Shown in pieces: positions 8,909 through 19,159 of a stretch of DNA of 64,000 nt (positions are counted from its first letter, which is position 1; each line of letters opens with the position of its first letter). The notes beneath the pieces were generated by a model. The model did no database searches and was not told the origin of the DNA. It was given only the letters and a program-made list of their open reading frames with translations. The translations under genes and the position numbers were made by a program. Source of the stretch: Streptomyces spectabilis (GTDB lineage Bacteria; Actinomycetota; Actinomycetes; Streptomycetales; Streptomycetaceae); contig NZ_CP023690.1 in NCBI RefSeq assembly GCF_008704795.1, positions 1,932,501 through 1,996,500 of the forward strand. The letters are read 5' to 3'.

Positions 8909-9712
8909 ATGACAGTAATCGCTCCCGCTCTGCGGAGACTCGCCCTTGCCGCCGTCGCTCTTTTCGCCGTGGCGGCGGCGCCCGCGCCGGCCGAGGCGCG
9001 CACAGAACCTGAAGCTCCGGATGGCTTCGTGGCATTGAGGGACGTCGACCCGACGATCATCCAGGAGATGCGCTACTTCACGCCGCACAACTTCGTGGGC
9101 GAGCGCGTCGACGGCTATCGGCAGCCGATGTGCATCCTCACCGAACCGGCGGCCAGGGCCCTCCGCACGGCTCAGCGCGCACTCCTCCGGAAGGGCTACT
9201 CCCTCAAGGTCTACGACTGCTACCGGCCGCAGCGGGCCGTCGACCACTTCGTGCGCTGGGCCGAGGACCTGGGTGACGAGCGGATGAAGGCGGAGTTCTA
9301 CCCCCGGGTCGACAAGTCGCGGCTCTTCGAGGACGGCTACATCGCGAAGAAGTCCGGGCACAGCCGGGGTTCGACGGTCGATCTGACGGTTGTGCGACTG
9401 CCCGCCCTGCCCACGCGGCCCTATGTCCCCGGGGAGCCCCTGAAGCCGTGCTACGCGCCTCGGAGCGAGCGTTTCCCGGACAACTCCCTCGACATGGGCA
9501 CGGGCTACGACTGCTTCGACACGCTGTCCCACACGGACGACCCGCGCGTCACCGGCAAGCAGCGCGCGCACCGGGATCTGCTGCGGTCCACGCTGGCCAA
9601 GGCCGGTTTCGTGAACCTGCCCGAGGAATGGTGGCACTTCACGTACAAGCCGGAGCTCTTTCCCGACACGTACTTCGACTTCCCGGTGTCGCGCCGTTCG
9701 CTGCCCCACTGA
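8909..9712 (+). CDS. secreted D-alanyl-D-alanine dipeptidase, VanX-like (M15D)
   Basis: Zinc peptidase that cleaves D-Ala-D-Ala or related cell-wall dipeptides. The 267-residue protein starts with a signal peptide (basic MTVIAPALRRLALAAVALFAVAAAP.., cut probably near AEAR at about 32), so it acts outside the membrane. The M15 signatures are SGHSRGSTVDL (zinc-binding His and Asp) and EWWHF (catalytic Glu, zinc-binding His). No vanR/S/H/A genes are near, so a housekeeping wall-turnover role is likelier than vancomycin resistance. It diverges from the NUDIX gene. Confidence 0.9.
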   Translation: MTVIAPALRRLALAAVALFAVAAAPAPAEARTEPEAPDGFVALRDVDPTIIQEMRYFTPHNFVGERVDGYRQPMCILTEPAARALRTAQRALLRKGYSLKVYDCYRPQRAVDHFVRWAEDLGDERMKAEFYPRVDKSRLFEDGYIAKKSGHSRGSTVDLTVVRLPALPTRPYVPGEPLKPCYAPRSERFPDNSLDMGTGYDCFDTLSHTDDPRVTGKQRAHRDLLRSTLAKAGFVNLPEEWWHFTYKPELFPDTYFDFPVSRRSLPH

Positions 9713-9738
9713 CGCGGCGGCCTCCTCCATGACACACT

Positions 9739-9755
9739 TCTGACGTCCCGTCAGA
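9739..9755. promoter_or_regulatory. palindromic operator before the DUF35-thiolase operon
   Basis: TCTGACG-TCC-CGTCAGA is a perfect inverted repeat (7-bp arms, 3-bp spacer) ending 20 bp before the start of the next gene. Its size and position suggest a TetR-type repressor site overlapping the promoter or 5' end. No TetR gene lies in this window. Confidence 0.55.
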
Positions 9756-9775
9756 TTCGCTTTCCTGGAGGGCTC

Positions 9776-10222
9776 ATGTCGCCGAAGCGGGCGCCTGTGG
9801 TGGCGCAGTGGTTCGCCGGGGAGGGGGAATCCTTCCGACTGCTCGGGACGCGGTGCGCGCGGTGTGCCGCGGTCCACTTCCCCCGCGAGGACGACTTCTG
9901 CCGCAATCCGGGGTGCGGAGGCAGAGAGCTGGTCGAGGTCGCGCTGTCGCGGCGGGGGCGGGTGTGGTCGTACACCGACGGGCGCTATCGCCCGCCGGAG
10001 CCGTACGTCTCCGATCCGGAACTTCCCTGGGAGCCCTACACGTTGATCGCAGTGGAGCTCGAGGCCGAGCGCATGGTCGTGCTCGGCCAGGGGGCTCCCG
10101 GCGTGACCGTCGCCGACCTGGAGGTCGGGATGGAGGTCGAGGTCGTATCCGGCGTGCTCCACGAGGACGCGGACACGGTCTGGACCACGTGGCACTGGCG
10201 TCCGGTGGGGGTGACGGCATGA
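9776..10222 (+). CDS. Zn-ribbon/OB-fold protein (DUF35 family)
   Basis: The 148-residue protein has the DUF35 layout: an N-terminal rubredoxin-like zinc ribbon (CARC at about 27-30, CRNPGC at about 42-47) followed by an OB-fold with GRVWSYTDGRY and PYTLIAVELE. DUF35 proteins form complexes with thiolases or HMG-CoA-synthase-like enzymes and are thought to present acyl-CoA or promote condensation. GGAGG lies 6 bases before the ATG. Its stop overlaps the start of the thiolase gene (ATGA), so the two products are probably made in equal amounts and act together. Confidence 0.85.
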   Translation: MSPKRAPVVAQWFAGEGESFRLLGTRCARCAAVHFPREDDFCRNPGCGGRELVEVALSRRGRVWSYTDGRYRPPEPYVSDPELPWEPYTLIAVELEAERMVVLGQGAPGVTVADLEVGMEVEVVSGVLHEDADTVWTTWHWRPVGVTA

Positions 10223-11409
10223 CGGGCGAGGTGGCGGTGCTCGGCGCGGGCATGCACCCCTGGGGCAAATGGGGCCGCGGCTTCGTCGCATACGGCACAG
10301 TGGCGGCCCGCGCCGCCCTAGCGGACGCGGGGGTCGACTGGCGGGACGTGGGGTCGGTCGTCGGCGCGGACACGGTGCGCGGCGGCTATCCGGGGTACGT
10401 GGCGGGGGCGACCTTCGCCAAGGCCCTCGGCTGGCAGGGCGCGCGCGTGGCGAGCGTGTACGCGGCGTGCGCGTCCGGGGCCCAGGCCATCGCCACGGCA
10501 CGCGCGCAACTGCTCGCGGGGCTCGCTGACGTCGTGCTCGTGGTCGGCGCGGACGCCGCCCCCAAGGGATTCTTCCGGCCCGCCGGCGGCGACCGTCCGG
10601 ACGACCCGGACTGGCTGCGCTTCCGCGTCCTGGGAGCGACGAACCCGGCGTACTTCGCCCTGTACGCCCGCCGTCGCATGGCCGTGCACGGTGACACGCT
10701 GGAGGACTTCGCCCAGGTCAAGGTGAAGAACGCGGCCCTGGGGGCGCTGAATCCACACGCCCGCTACCGCAAGGCCGTCTCCGCCGACGAGGTCGCCGCG
10801 TCGACCGTGGTGGCCGACCCCTTGCGGCTGCTCGACATCTGCGCGACCTCCGACGGGGCGGCGGCCCTGGTGCTGTCCACGATGGATTTCGCCCGGCGGC
10901 ACGGCGTGGCCGACCCGGTGCGCATCCGCGCGGTGTCCACGGTCACTCCGACGTATCCGAACACGGTCCTGGACCTCCCGGACATCGCCACCGACTCGGC
11001 CGCCGCCGTGCCGCCCGGCGAGCGCACGTTCCGGGCGTCCATCGCGCACGCCGCGTACGAGGAGGCCGGCATCGGCCCGGACGACCTCTCCTTGGCCGAG
11101 GTGTACGACCTGTCGACCGCGCTGGAGCTCCAGTGGTACGAAGACCTGGGACTGTGCGGCGAGGGCGAGGGGGCCAAGCTGCTGCGCGACGGAACGACCT
11201 CCCTGGGAGGGCGCATACCGGTGAACACCAGCGGTGGACTCGCCTCCTTCGGAGAGGCCGTTCCCGCCCAGGCGATAGCCCAAGTCTGCGAGCTGACGTG
11301 GCAGTTGAGGGGCGAAGCCGGTGGCCGTCAGGTGGCCGGGGCGCGGGTGGGCCTCACCGCGAACCAGGGGCTGTTCGGGCACGGCTCCTCGGTGATAGCG
11401 GTGCGCTGA
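10219..11409 (+). CDS. thiolase-like (SCP-x type) lipid-transfer protein
   Basis: A 396-residue thiolase-fold protein of the SCP-x/lipid-transfer branch. It keeps the nucleophile Cys84 in YAACASGAQAI and the NTSGGLASFGEAVP and LTANQGLFGHGSS loops. The classic GHP histidine after SGGL is absent (FGEAVP instead), and the HDCFT-like segment reads VYDLST, so it may not be a normal degradative thiolase. It overlaps the DUF35 gene by four bases, and DUF35/thiolase pairs are known to form complexes. The substrate, a fatty-acid, polyketide or steroid-like CoA ester, cannot be inferred from the neighbours. Confidence 0.8.
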   Translation: MTGEVAVLGAGMHPWGKWGRGFVAYGTVAARAALADAGVDWRDVGSVVGADTVRGGYPGYVAGATFAKALGWQGARVASVYAACASGAQAIATARAQLLAGLADVVLVVGADAAPKGFFRPAGGDRPDDPDWLRFRVLGATNPAYFALYARRRMAVHGDTLEDFAQVKVKNAALGALNPHARYRKAVSADEVAASTVVADPLRLLDICATSDGAAALVLSTMDFARRHGVADPVRIRAVSTVTPTYPNTVLDLPDIATDSAAAVPPGERTFRASIAHAAYEEAGIGPDDLSLAEVYDLSTALELQWYEDLGLCGEGEGAKLLRDGTTSLGGRIPVNTSGGLASFGEAVPAQAIAQVCELTWQLRGEAGGRQVAGARVGLTANQGLFGHGSSVIAVR

Positions 11410-11807
11410 GCCTCGTGGAGGCGGCGTTCCACCGTGCGGCACGAAGCCGTTCCGTCGTACGGCACGGGGCCGATCTCGGAAGGCGGTGCGCCGGTTAACC
11501 GGTGGTGTCGGCGACCTTGACGCTCCATCACTGGCGGTGAACACTTCCCGGTGTCAGTCGGCATCGCCGTTCTTCGGCTCCGTGCCGCTCAGGGCCCGTG
11601 TGCTCTCCCAGGCTCTGCACAGAAGGGCCTGTTCAGCGGGCTATCCCCCCATGGGCGATGCGACTGTGACGGCACGCTCGTCACCGGGGCGCGGGAGTCC
11701 CCTGCCACGGCGGATGCTGCCGTGCGTGAGCGGGCTGTAGTCGTGGGAAGCACACCCTGCACGGAGGACCGGGGCTCTTCGCCCCGGGCGAGGGACTAGG
11801 AGCCGCC
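11410..11807. other. 398-bp intergenic region upstream of glpF
   Basis: No gene is supported. It contains a perfect 12-bp palindrome CCGGTTAACCGG (11491-11502) and an interrupted repeat ACAC-N6-GTGT (11541-11554). Either could be operators for glycerol control. No gylR-type IclR gene lies next to glpF here, unlike the classical S. coelicolor gyl operon. I could not place -35/-10 boxes with confidence. Confidence 0.4.
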
Positions 11808-12563
11808 ATGTACTCGAACGGGGACATCTTCGTCGGTGAGGTCATCGGCACCGCGATTCTGATTCTCTTCGGCGCCGGCGTGTGTGCCGCCGTCACGCTC
11901 AACCACTCGAAGGCCAAGGCCTCCGGATGGGTCGTCATCGCCCTCGGGTGGGGCTTCGGCGTGCTGGCGGGGGCCTACACCGCGGGGCCGCTGTCCGGCG
12001 GCCACCTCAACCCCGCCGTGACGCTCGGCATCGCCATCGACACCGACAAGTGGGACAAGGTCTGGATCTATCTGGCCGGGCAGATGGTCGGCGCGATGCT
12101 CGGCGCCGTCCTCGCGTACCTCACCTACCTCGCGCAGTTCAACGCCAATGTGCCGACGGGCGGCAAGGACGGCCGGGCGGGCGCCCAGGGGGCCACGCCG
12201 ACGCTCGGCATCTTCTCCACCATCCCGGAGATCCGGAACCCGGTCGCCAACCTGGTCACCGAGGTCATCGCGACGGTGGGCCTGGTCCTTCCCATCCTCG
12301 CCTTCGGGCTCACCAAGGGCCTCGGCGAGTCGGGCACGCAGACGCTGATCGTCGCCTTCCTGGTCGTCGGCATCGGCCTCTCGCTCGGCGGGCCCACCGG
12401 CTACGCCATCAACCCGGCCCGTGACCTCGGTCCGCGCATCGTGCACCAGTTCCTGCCGATCCCCAACAAGGGCACGTCCGACTGGAGCTACGCCTGGATT
12501 CCGGTGGCCGGTCCGCTGATCGGCGGCGCCCTCGCGGGCCTCATCTACAACGCAGCCTTCTGA
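11808..12563 (+). CDS. glpF: glycerol uptake facilitator (aquaglyceroporin)
   Basis: MIP-family channel for facilitated glycerol diffusion across the cytoplasmic membrane. The 251-residue protein has six predicted membrane helices and the two half-helix motifs, HLNPAVTLG and [13 protein letters not shown]. The aspartate after the second NPAR is typical of glycerol-conducting members. An insertion rich in Gly/Ala ([15 protein letters not shown], about 120-134) lies in the middle loop. AGGAG lies 6 bases before the ATG. glpK follows after 76 bp, so imported glycerol would be trapped as glycerol 3-phosphate. Confidence 0.95.
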   Translation: MYSNGDIFVGEVIGTAILILFGAGVCAAVTLNHSKAKASGWVVIALGWGFGVLAGAYTAGPLSGGHLNPAVTLGIAIDTDKWDKVWIYLAGQMVGAMLGAVLAYLTYLAQFNANVPTGGKDGRAGAQGATPTLGIFSTIPEIRNPVANLVTEVIATVGLVLPILAFGLTKGLGESGTQTLIVAFLVVGIGLSLGGPTGYAINPARDLGPRIVHQFLPIPNKGTSDWSYAWIPVAGPLIGGALAGLIYNAAF

Positions 12564-12565
12564 GC

Positions 12566-12601
12566 GGCGGCCCGGGGGACCTCCAGCGCCCCCGGGCCGC
12601 C
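12566..12601 (+). terminator. strong hairpin between glpF and glpK
   Basis: Two perfect 13-bp arms (12566-12578 and 12589-12601) enclose a 10-base loop, starting right after the glpF stop. There is no U-run. It may act as a partial terminator or as an mRNA 3'-end stabiliser setting the glpF:glpK ratio, because glpK continues in the same direction 38 bp later with its own strong ribosome site. Confidence 0.65.
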
Positions 12602-12639
12602 TCCGACGCTCCCCGAGCAGCTTCCGACAAGGAGGAGCC

Positions 12640-14175
12640 ATGACGGACAGCTCCGAGAAATTCGTCGCCGCGATCGACCAGGGCACCACCTCGAGCCGCT
12701 GCATCATCTTCGACCAGGACGGCGCGATCGTCGCCGTGGACCAGCGCGAGCACCGCCAGATCTTCCCCAAGCCCGGCTGGGTCGAGCACGACGCCACCGA
12801 GATCTGGTCCAAGGTGCAGGCCGTGGTTGCGGGCGCGATCGCCAAGGCCGGACTCCGCGCCGACCAGCTCAGCGCGCTCGGCATCACCAACCAGCGGGAG
12901 ACGACGGTCCTGTGGGACCGCTCCACGGGCAAGCCCGTGCACAACGCCATCGTCTGGCAGGACACCCGTACGTCCGCGCTCTGCAACGAGCTGGGCGGCA
13001 CCGACGGTCAGGACCGCTTCCGCGAGCAGACCGGCCTGCCGCTGGCGAGCTACTTCTCCGGGCCCAAGGCGGCCTGGCTCCTCGACAACGTGCCGGGCCT
13101 GCGCGCGCGTGCCGACCGCGGCGACATCGCCTTCGGCACCATCGACTCCTGGCTCATCTGGAACCTCACCGGCGGCACCGACGGCGGCGTCCACGTCACG
13201 GACGTCACCAATGCCGGGCGCACGATGCTGATGAACTTGGAAACGCTCCAGTGGGACTCCTCGATCCTGTCCGCGATGAACGTGCCCGAGGCGGTCCTGC
13301 CGGAGATCAGGTCGTCGGCCGAGGTGTACGGAACGGCCGTGGGACAGCTGGCCGGCGTGCCCGTGGCCTCCGCCCTGGGCGACCAGCAGGCGGCCGTCTT
13401 CGGGCAGGCCTGCTACGACACCGGCACGGCCAAGAACACGTACGGGACGGGCAGTTTCCTGCTGCTCAACACCGGGAACAGGCCGGTGCCGTCCAAGAGC
13501 GGGCTGCTCACCACGATGGGTTACAAGATCGGCAGCGAGGCGCCCGTCTACTGCCTCGAGGGATCCATCGCGATCACCGGGGCGCTCGTGCAGTGGTTCC
13601 GCGACCAGCTCGGGATCATCCGCACGGCCGACGAGATCGAGCCGCTGGCGGCGAGTGTGGAGGACAACGGCGGCGCGTACATCGTGCCCGCCTTCTCCGG
13701 CCTGTTCGCCCCGTATTGGCGCTCCGACGCGCGCGGCGTCGTCACGGGCCTGACCAGGTACGTGACCAAGGCGCATCTGGCGCGCGCGGTCCTGGAGGCG
13801 ACGAGCTGGCAGACCCGCGAGGTCGTCGACGCGATGTACCAGGACTCAGGGGTGCGGATCACCACCTTGAAGGTGGACGGCGGCATGACGAAGAACAACC
13901 TGCTGATGCAGCACCAGGCGGACGTGCTCGGCGTGCCCGTGATCCGCCCTCGGATCGCCGAGACGACGTGTCTGGGCGCCGCGTACGCCGCGGGGCTCGC
14001 GACGGGCGTGTGGCACGACCTGGACGAGCTGAAGAGCCACTGGCAGCGCGATGCCGAGTGGACTCCGCGGATGGAGGCGCGGGAGCGCGACCGTGAGTAC
14101 CAGAACTGGCGCAAGGCCGTGGAGCGCAGCTTCGGCTGGCACGACGACGGCACCGACGGCAACACCCAGGGCTGA
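12640..14175 (+). CDS. glpK: glycerol kinase
   Basis: FGGY-family kinase converting glycerol and ATP to sn-glycerol 3-phosphate. The 511-residue length is typical. Visible motifs are [16 protein letters not shown] (phosphate-binding), [45 protein letters not shown] and the [18 protein letters not shown] segment of the FGGY C-domain. AAGGAGGAG precedes the ATG. It forms an operon with glpF. glpD, the third gene of the classical gylCAB operon, is not downstream: the next gene is a convergent conservon gene. Confidence 0.96.
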   Translation: MTDSSEKFVAAIDQGTTSSRCIIFDQDGAIVAVDQREHRQIFPKPGWVEHDATEIWSKVQAVVAGAIAKAGLRADQLSALGITNQRETTVLWDRSTGKPVHNAIVWQDTRTSALCNELGGTDGQDRFREQTGLPLASYFSGPKAAWLLDNVPGLRARADRGDIAFGTIDSWLIWNLTGGTDGGVHVTDVTNAGRTMLMNLETLQWDSSILSAMNVPEAVLPEIRSSAEVYGTAVGQLAGVPVASALGDQQAAVFGQACYDTGTAKNTYGTGSFLLLNTGNRPVPSKSGLLTTMGYKIGSEAPVYCLEGSIAITGALVQWFRDQLGIIRTADEIEPLAASVEDNGGAYIVPAFSGLFAPYWRSDARGVVTGLTRYVTKAHLARAVLEATSWQTREVVDAMYQDSGVRITTLKVDGGMTKNNLLMQHQADVLGVPVIRPRIAETTCLGAAYAAGLATGVWHDLDELKSHWQRDAEWTPRMEARERDREYQNWRKAVERSFGWHDDGTDGNTQG

Positions 14176-14205
14176 GGCCCCGCACGCCGAGACGACGGCG
14201 GCGGG

Positions 14206-14245
14206 CACGCGCGCGTAGAGGGCCATCGAGGCTCACGCGCGCGTG
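14206..14245. terminator. inverted repeat between convergent glpK and cvnD
   Basis: CACGCGCGCGT (14206-14216) and ACGCGCGCGTG (14235-14245) form an inverted repeat with an 18-base spacer, 31 bp after the glpK stop. Each arm is also nearly self-palindromic, so alternative folding is possible. This is a plausible terminator, and it also holds two copies of the 10-mer that is unusually frequent across the window. Confidence 0.5.
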
Positions 14246-14319
14246 CGTGGCGGCGGCTCGTACCCCGGTCGGCGGGGGTGCGGGCCGCTCGCGGGGCACG
14301 GGCGGCGGGTCCGGTCCGG

Positions 14320-14355
14320 CCGCGGACTCCCGCCGGGCCGCGGGCTCCCGCCGGG
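14320..14355. repeat. tandem 18-bp duplication next to the cvnD stop
   Basis: Two adjacent 18-bp copies (14320-14337 and 14338-14355) differ at one base and end immediately before the cvnD stop codon. This is a simple duplication with no obvious function. Confidence 0.75.
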
Positions 14356-14356
14356 C

Positions 14357-14962
14357 TCAGGTGGCGACGGGCTCGCGGGCCGCGGCGCCGACGGCCATCG
14401 CGTGCTCCACCACGTCGATCAGGACCTCCTTGACCGACTCCTTCTCGCGCGCGTCGCACAGCACCACGGGCGTGCTCGGGTCGAGGTCCAGCGCCAGGCG
14501 CACCTCGTCGGCCGGGTAACGGTCGGCTCCTTCGAAGCAGTTGACCCCGACGACGAAGGGTATGGAGCGGCGCTCGAAGTAGTCGACGGCGGCGAAGCAG
14601 TCCTCCAGGCGGCGGGTGTCGGCGAGCACCACGGCCCCGAGCGCGCCGGTCGCCAGCTCGTCCCAGAGGAACCAGAAGCGGTCCTGGCCAGGGGTGCCGA
14701 AGAGGTACAGGACGAGGTCCTCGCGGAGCGTGATCCGGCCGAAGTCCATGGCCACGGTGGTGGTGTGCTTGCCCGGGACGCCGTTGACGTCGTCCACGGG
14801 GCGGCCCGCCTCGCTGAGCGTCTCCTCCGTGCGCAGCGGTTTGATCTCGCTGACCGCGCCGACGAGCGTCGTCTTGCCCACGCCGAAGCCGCCCGCCACC
14901 AGGATCTTCAGCGTGACCGGCTCGACGGGGGCCGTACCGCGCTCAGAACGCTTGAAGATCAT
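14357..14962 (-). CDS. cvnD: conservon GTP-binding protein CvnD
   Basis: Small Ras-like GTPase of the actinomycete conservon signalling complexes. The 201-residue protein has the P-loop GGFGVGKTTLVG, the switch/G3-like segment FGTPGQDRFWFLWDEL and VNCFEG in the G4 region. Start MIFKRSERGTAPVEP is chosen because AGGAGA lies 8 bases upstream; an ATG 18 bases earlier overlaps the upstream stop (TGATG). It is normally adjacent to cvnC, but here a large oxoprolinase gene lies between them, directly upstream in the same transcription unit. Confidence 0.9.
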   Translation of the reverse strand: MIFKRSERGTAPVEPVTLKILVAGGFGVGKTTLVGAVSEIKPLRTEETLSEAGRPVDDVNGVPGKHTTTVAMDFGRITLREDLVLYLFGTPGQDRFWFLWDELATGALGAVVLADTRRLEDCFAAVDYFERRSIPFVVGVNCFEGADRYPADEVRLALDLDPSTPVVLCDAREKESVKEVLIDVVEHAMAVGAAAREPVAT

Positions 14963-14979
14963 TGCTCTCTTCTCCTGCA

Positions 14980-17900
14980 TCAGTCATCAGTCGTGTCGCG
15001 TGCGTCAGTCGGGGTGGAGGGCGCCGGACGGGCCTGCGCGGGTGGCGGGCCGTAGCCGCCGCCTCCGGGGGTCTCGATCACCAGGACGTCGCCGGGGCCA
15101 GCCTCCGCCGTGTCGCTGCCGTCGAGCCGTACGACGGTGCCGTCGGCGCGCTCCAGGCGGCCGGAGCCCAGGGCTCCCGGCTCGCCGCCCGCCATGCCGT
15201 ACGGCGCCACCCTGCGGTGCTGGGACAGCGTGGAGACCGTCATGGGCTCCCGGAAGCGGATGCGGCGCACGGCGCCGTCACCGCCGCGCCACTGGCCGTC
15301 TCCGCCGCTGCCTCGGCGGACGGCGAACTCGTCGAGCAGGACGGGCAGTCGCCACTCCAGGACCTCGGGGTCGGTAAGGCGCGAGTTGGTCATGTGGGTC
15401 TGCACGACGGACGCGCCGTTGAAGCCGTCGCCCGCGCCGGATCCGGAGGCGACCGTCTCGTAGTACTGGTGGCGGTCGTTGCCGAAGGTGACGTTGTTCA
15501 TGGTGCCGGAGCCCTCGGCCTGGACGCCGAGCGCCGCGTACAGGGCTCCGGTGATGGCCTGCGAGGTCTCCACGTTGCCCGCGACGACGGCCGCGGGCGG
15601 CTCCGGCGACAGGAGGGTGCCGGGCGGGACGATGATGCGCAAGGGGCGCAGACAGCCGTCGTTGAGGGGGATGTCGTCGGCCACCAGGGTGCGGAAGACG
15701 TACAGGACGGCGGCGTTGACCACGGCGAACGGTGCGTTGAAGTTGGTCGTCAGCTGGGGTGACGTACCGGTGAAGTCGATGGTGGCCGTGCGCTGCTCGC
15801 GGTCCACGGTGACGCGGACCGCGATGACGGCACCCGAGTCGGTTTCGTAGGTGAACTCGCCCTCTTCTAGGGCGTCGATAACGCGGCGCACGGAGTCCTC
15901 GGCGTTGTCCTGGACGTGCCGCATGTACGCCTGGACGACATCGAGCCCGAAGTTGTCGATCATGCGGGCGACTTCGTCGACGCCCTTCTGGTTGGCGGCG
16001 ATCTGGGCGCGCAGGTCGGCGAGGTTCGTGCTCGGGTTGCGGGAGGGGTACCGGGCCTCGGTGAGCAGGCGTGAGGTCTGTTCCTCGCGGAAGCGGCCCG
16101 CCTCCACAAGGAGCCAGTTGTCGAAGAGGATGCCTTCCTCGTCGATGGTGCGGCTGTGCGCGGGCATGGAGCCGGGCGCGATGCCGCCGATCTCGGCGTG
16201 GTGGCCGCGCGAGGCCACGTAGAAGAGGATCCGCTCCCCCGGGGTGTCGAAGACCGGGGTGATGACGGTGACGTCGGGGAGGTGGGTGCCGCCGTGGTAC
16301 GGGTCGTTCACCGCGTACGTGTCGCCGGGGCGCATGGCGCTGCCCCGGCGGCGGATGACCTCTTTGACGCTGGTGCCCATGGAACCCAGGTGCACCGGGA
16401 TGTGCGGGGCGTTGGCGACGAGGTTGCCGTCCGGGTCGAACAGGGCGCAGGAGAAATCGAGCCTCTCCTTGATGTTGACCGACTGTGCCGTGGACTCCAG
16501 GCGGGCGCCCATCTGTTCCGCGATCGACATGAAGAGGTTGTTGAAGACTTCGAGGAGGACCGGGTCGGCCTCCGTGCTCGCGCGGGAACCCGTGGGCTCC
16601 GTGGCCCGTTCCATGACCAGGTGCCCGTCGTCGGTCGTCGCGGCCTGCCAGCCGTCGTCGACGACCGTGGTGGCGCCGGCCTCGGTGATGATCGCGGGGC
16701 CGGTGACGGTCCGGCCGGGCGGCAGCTCCTCGCGGCGGTGCAGGGGGACCTCGCGCCAGGCGCCCCCGGTGTGCAGGCGTACGGGGCGCGGAGCAGCCGT
16801 GGCACCGGGCGTCGTGGTGCCGCCGAGCGCGGAGAGGTCCGGGGGCTCGGTGAGGCCGGTGGCCTCCACGGAGAGGGCTTCGACGACGACGGGGCGGTCC
16901 AGGGTGAAGGAGTAGGTGGCGCGGTGGTGTTCTTCGAAGGTGCGCCGCATGGCCTCCGGCTCGGTGAGCTCCACGGTGAGCGTGGTGTCGGTGCCGTCGT
17001 AGCGCAGGTGCGCGCGGCGCGTGACGCGGACGCTGTCGTCGGGCACGTCCTCCGTGCGCAGTTCGGCGCGGGCCGCTTCCTCCAAGTCGTCCGCCGTCTT
17101 CAGGATGTGGTGCATCGCCGCGGCTTCCAGAGGTGCCTCGACGGACCGCTCGCGCATCGCCGTGGTGTCGGCGAGGCCGATGCCGAGGGCGGAGAGCACG
17201 CCCGCCATGGGCGGCACCAGGACGGTGCGGATGCCGAGCGAGTCGGCGACCATGCACGCGTGCTGGCCGCCCGCTCCGCCGAACGTCGTCAGGGCGTAGC
17301 GCGTGACGTCGTGGCCCTTCTGGACGGAGATGCGCTTGACAGCGGCGGCGATGTTGGCCACGGCGATCTGGAGGTAACCCTCGGCGACCTGTTCCGGCGT
17401 GCGGTCGTCGCCGGTGCTCGCGGTAATCTCGCGCGCCAGCGCGGCGAAGCGGTCGCGGACCAGCTCCTCGTCCAGCGGCTGGTCGCCGTCGGGGCCGAAC
17501 ACCTGCGGGAAGTGGGCCGCCGGGATGCGGCCGAGCGCGACGTTGGCGTCGGTGAGGGTCAAGGGGCCGCCGCCGCGGTAGCAGGCCGGGCCGGGGTCGG
17601 CACCCGCGGAGTCGGGGCCCACGCGGTAGCGGCTGCCGTCGAAGTGCAGCACGGAGCCGCCGCCCGCGGCCACGGTGTGGATGTCGAGCATGGGGGCGCG
17701 CAGCCGCACTCCCGCGATCTGCGTGGTGAAGACGCGTTCGTACTCCCCCGCGTAGTGCGAGACGTCCGTCGACGTGCCGCCCATGTCGAAGCCGATGACG
17801 CGGTCGAATCCGGCGAGCCGCGACATGCGGGCCATGCCCACGATGCCGCCCGCGGGCCCGGAGAGGATGGCGTCCTTGCCGCGGAACTGCCCGGCTTCGG

Positions 17901-18717
17901 CGAGTCCTCCGTTGGACTGCATGAACATCAGGCGCACGCCGTGGAGTTCGTCGGCGACGTGCTCGACGTACCGGCGCAGGACGGGCGAGAGGTAGGCGTC
18001 GACGACGGCGGTGTCACCGCGCGGCACGAGCTTCATCAGCGGGCTGACCTCGCTGGACAGCGAGACCTGCGGGAAGCCGATGGCACGGGCGAGGGCGCCG
18101 ACGGCCTGCTCGTGGGCGGGATGGAGGTGACTGTGCACGCACACGACGGCGACGGCGCGGATGCCGTCGTCGTAGGCCTGCCGCAGCGGTCCGTCGAGCG
18201 CGTCCAGGTCGGGGGCGCGCAGCACCTCTCCGTCGGCGGCGACCCGCTCGTCGACTTCGAGCACGCGCGCGTACAGCTCTTCGGGCAGGACGATCTCGCG
18301 TGCGAAGATCTGCGGGCGGTTCTGGTACGCGATGCGCAGGGCGTCGCGGAAGCCCCGGGTGATGACGAGTGCCGTGGGCTCGCCCTTGCGCTCCAGGAGG
18401 GCGTTGGTGGCGACGGTGGTGCCCATCCGGACGGCGTCGATCGGTGCGGATCGCGGATCGACGGCGTGCGGCGGGTGGTGCGGGGCGCGCGAAGGGGCGT
18501 CGGTGTGCGCGCTCGCGCCGCTGGTCTCCCGGGTCCCGGAGGCTTCGGGGGTGTCCGCTTCGGCGAGCAGGTGCGCGATGCCCGCGACGGCCGCGTCCGG
18601 GTAGCGCGCGGGGTTGTCCGACAGCAGCTTGTGGGTGAGGAGGCGGCCGTCCGGGTGCCGCGCGACGATGTCCGTGAACGTGCCGCCCCTGTCGACCCAG
18701 AACTGCCAGCCAGTCAC
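14980..18717 (-). CDS. fused HyuA-HyuB hydantoinase / ATP-dependent 5-oxoprolinase
   Basis: ATP-dependent cyclic-amide hydrolase. Fused proteins of this size usually open 5-oxoproline to glutamate. The 1245-residue protein has an N-terminal HyuA half ([15 protein letters not shown] at the start, [16 protein letters not shown] near 300) and a C-terminal HyuB half from about residue 700 ([40 protein letters not shown] near the end). GTG start. It lies 25 bp after cvnC, and its stop overlaps a possible cvnD start, so it is embedded in the cvn transcription unit. Residues about 55-85 are a low-complexity insertion ([20 protein letters not shown]). Hydantoinase or another lactamase activity is possible. 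Confidence 0.88.
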   Translation of the reverse strand: MTGWQFWVDRGGTFTDIVARHPDGRLLTHKLLSDNPARYPDAAVAGIAHLLAEADTPEASGTRETSGASAHTDAPSRAPHHPPHAVDPRSAPIDAVRMGTTVATNALLERKGEPTALVITRGFRDALRIAYQNRPQIFAREIVLPEELYARVLEVDERVAADGEVLRAPDLDALDGPLRQAYDDGIRAVAVVCVHSHLHPAHEQAVGALARAIGFPQVSLSSEVSPLMKLVPRGDTAVVDAYLSPVLRRYVEHVADELHGVRLMFMQSNGGLAEAGQFRGKDAILSGPAGGIVGMARMSRLAGFDRVIGFDMGGTSTDVSHYAGEYERVFTTQIAGVRLRAPMLDIHTVAAGGGSVLHFDGSRYRVGPDSAGADPGPACYRGGGPLTLTDANVALGRIPAAHFPQVFGPDGDQPLDEELVRDRFAALAREITASTGDDRTPEQVAEGYLQIAVANIAAAVKRISVQKGHDVTRYALTTFGGAGGQHACMVADSLGIRTVLVPPMAGVLSALGIGLADTTAMRERSVEAPLEAAAMHHILKTADDLEEAARAELRTEDVPDDSVRVTRRAHLRYDGTDTTLTVELTEPEAMRRTFEEHHRATYSFTLDRPVVVEALSVEATGLTEPPDLSALGGTTTPGATAAPRPVRLHTGGAWREVPLHRREELPPGRTVTGPAIITEAGATTVVDDGWQAATTDDGHLVMERATEPTGSRASTEADPVLLEVFNNLFMSIAEQMGARLESTAQSVNIKERLDFSCALFDPDGNLVANAPHIPVHLGSMGTSVKEVIRRRGSAMRPGDTYAVNDPYHGGTHLPDVTVITPVFDTPGERILFYVASRGHHAEIGGIAPGSMPAHSRTIDEEGILFDNWLLVEAGRFREEQTSRLLTEARYPSRNPSTNLADLRAQIAANQKGVDEVARMIDNFGLDVVQAYMRHVQDNAEDSVRRVIDALEEGEFTYETDSGAVIAVRVTVDREQRTATIDFTGTSPQLTTNFNAPFAVVNAAVLYVFRTLVADDIPLNDGCLRPLRIIVPPGTLLSPEPPAAVVAGNVETSQAITGALYAALGVQAEGSGTMNNVTFGNDRHQYYETVASGSGAGDGFNGASVVQTHMTNSRLTDPEVLEWRLPVLLDEFAVRRGSGGDGQWRGGDGAVRRIRFREPMTVSTLSQHRRVAPYGMAGGEPGALGSGRLERADGTVVRLDGSDTAEAGPGDVLVIETPGGGGYGPPPAQARPAPSTPTDARDTTDD

Positions 18718-18742
18718 GTCTCAATCCCCGCTTTCGCGCTGT

Positions 18743-19150
18743 TCAGAGCGCCCGGAGGCCGCTGATCACGTCGCGCAGAATACTCTCGTCCGGCAGCTCG
18801 GCGGGGGGTACGGGGCGGGTGACGTGCACCAGTTCGTCGTCCACGAGATCGCCGATCAGGACGCGGATCACGCCGATCGGAAGGTCGAGTTCCGCCGCGA
18901 GTTCCGCGACGGACTGGGGGCTGTCGCGGCACAGGTCGACGATGTCCACGTGCTCCGGTGACAGCGTCTGGTCGGCCTCCGTGTCATCGGCGCGGGACTC
19001 CGCGACCACGACCGCGATCAGATCGAGGCGGTGCTGGGCCGGGCTGGTGGTGCGTCCGCGCGTCATGGCGTACGGACGTACCACCGGGCCGGCGTCGTCG
19101 TCGAACCAGCGAGGCGTCGAGGGAAGGGCCTGACCGTCGTCGTCGCTCAT
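18743..19150 (-). CDS. cvnC: conservon protein CvnC (DUF742)
   Basis: The 135-residue DUF742 protein has the family features RPYAMTRGRTTS and a winged-helix-like C-terminal half (SVAELAAELDLPIGVIRVLIGDLVDDELVHV). CvnC proteins are membrane-associated partners of the CvnA kinase-like sensor, the CvnB roadblock protein and the CvnD GTPase. It starts 9 bp after the cvnB stop and is followed 25 bp later by the oxoprolinase gene instead of cvnD. Confidence 0.9.
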   Translation of the reverse strand: MSDDDGQALPSTPRWFDDDAGPVVRPYAMTRGRTTSPAQHRLDLIAVVVAESRADDTEADQTLSPEHVDIVDLCRDSPQSVAELAAELDLPIGVIRVLIGDLVDDELVHVTRPVPPAELPDESILRDVISGLRAL

Positions 19151-19159
19151 GCCCTCCCA

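Noticed and set aside
8909..9712. VanX as part of a vancomycin-resistance cluster
   Set aside because: No vanR, vanS, vanH or vanA-type genes nearby, and the product has a signal peptide.
16156..18765. 869-codon frame antisense to the oxoprolinase gene
   Set aside because: Shadow of the real gene: no family motif, composition biased to Gly/Val/Asp/Ala.
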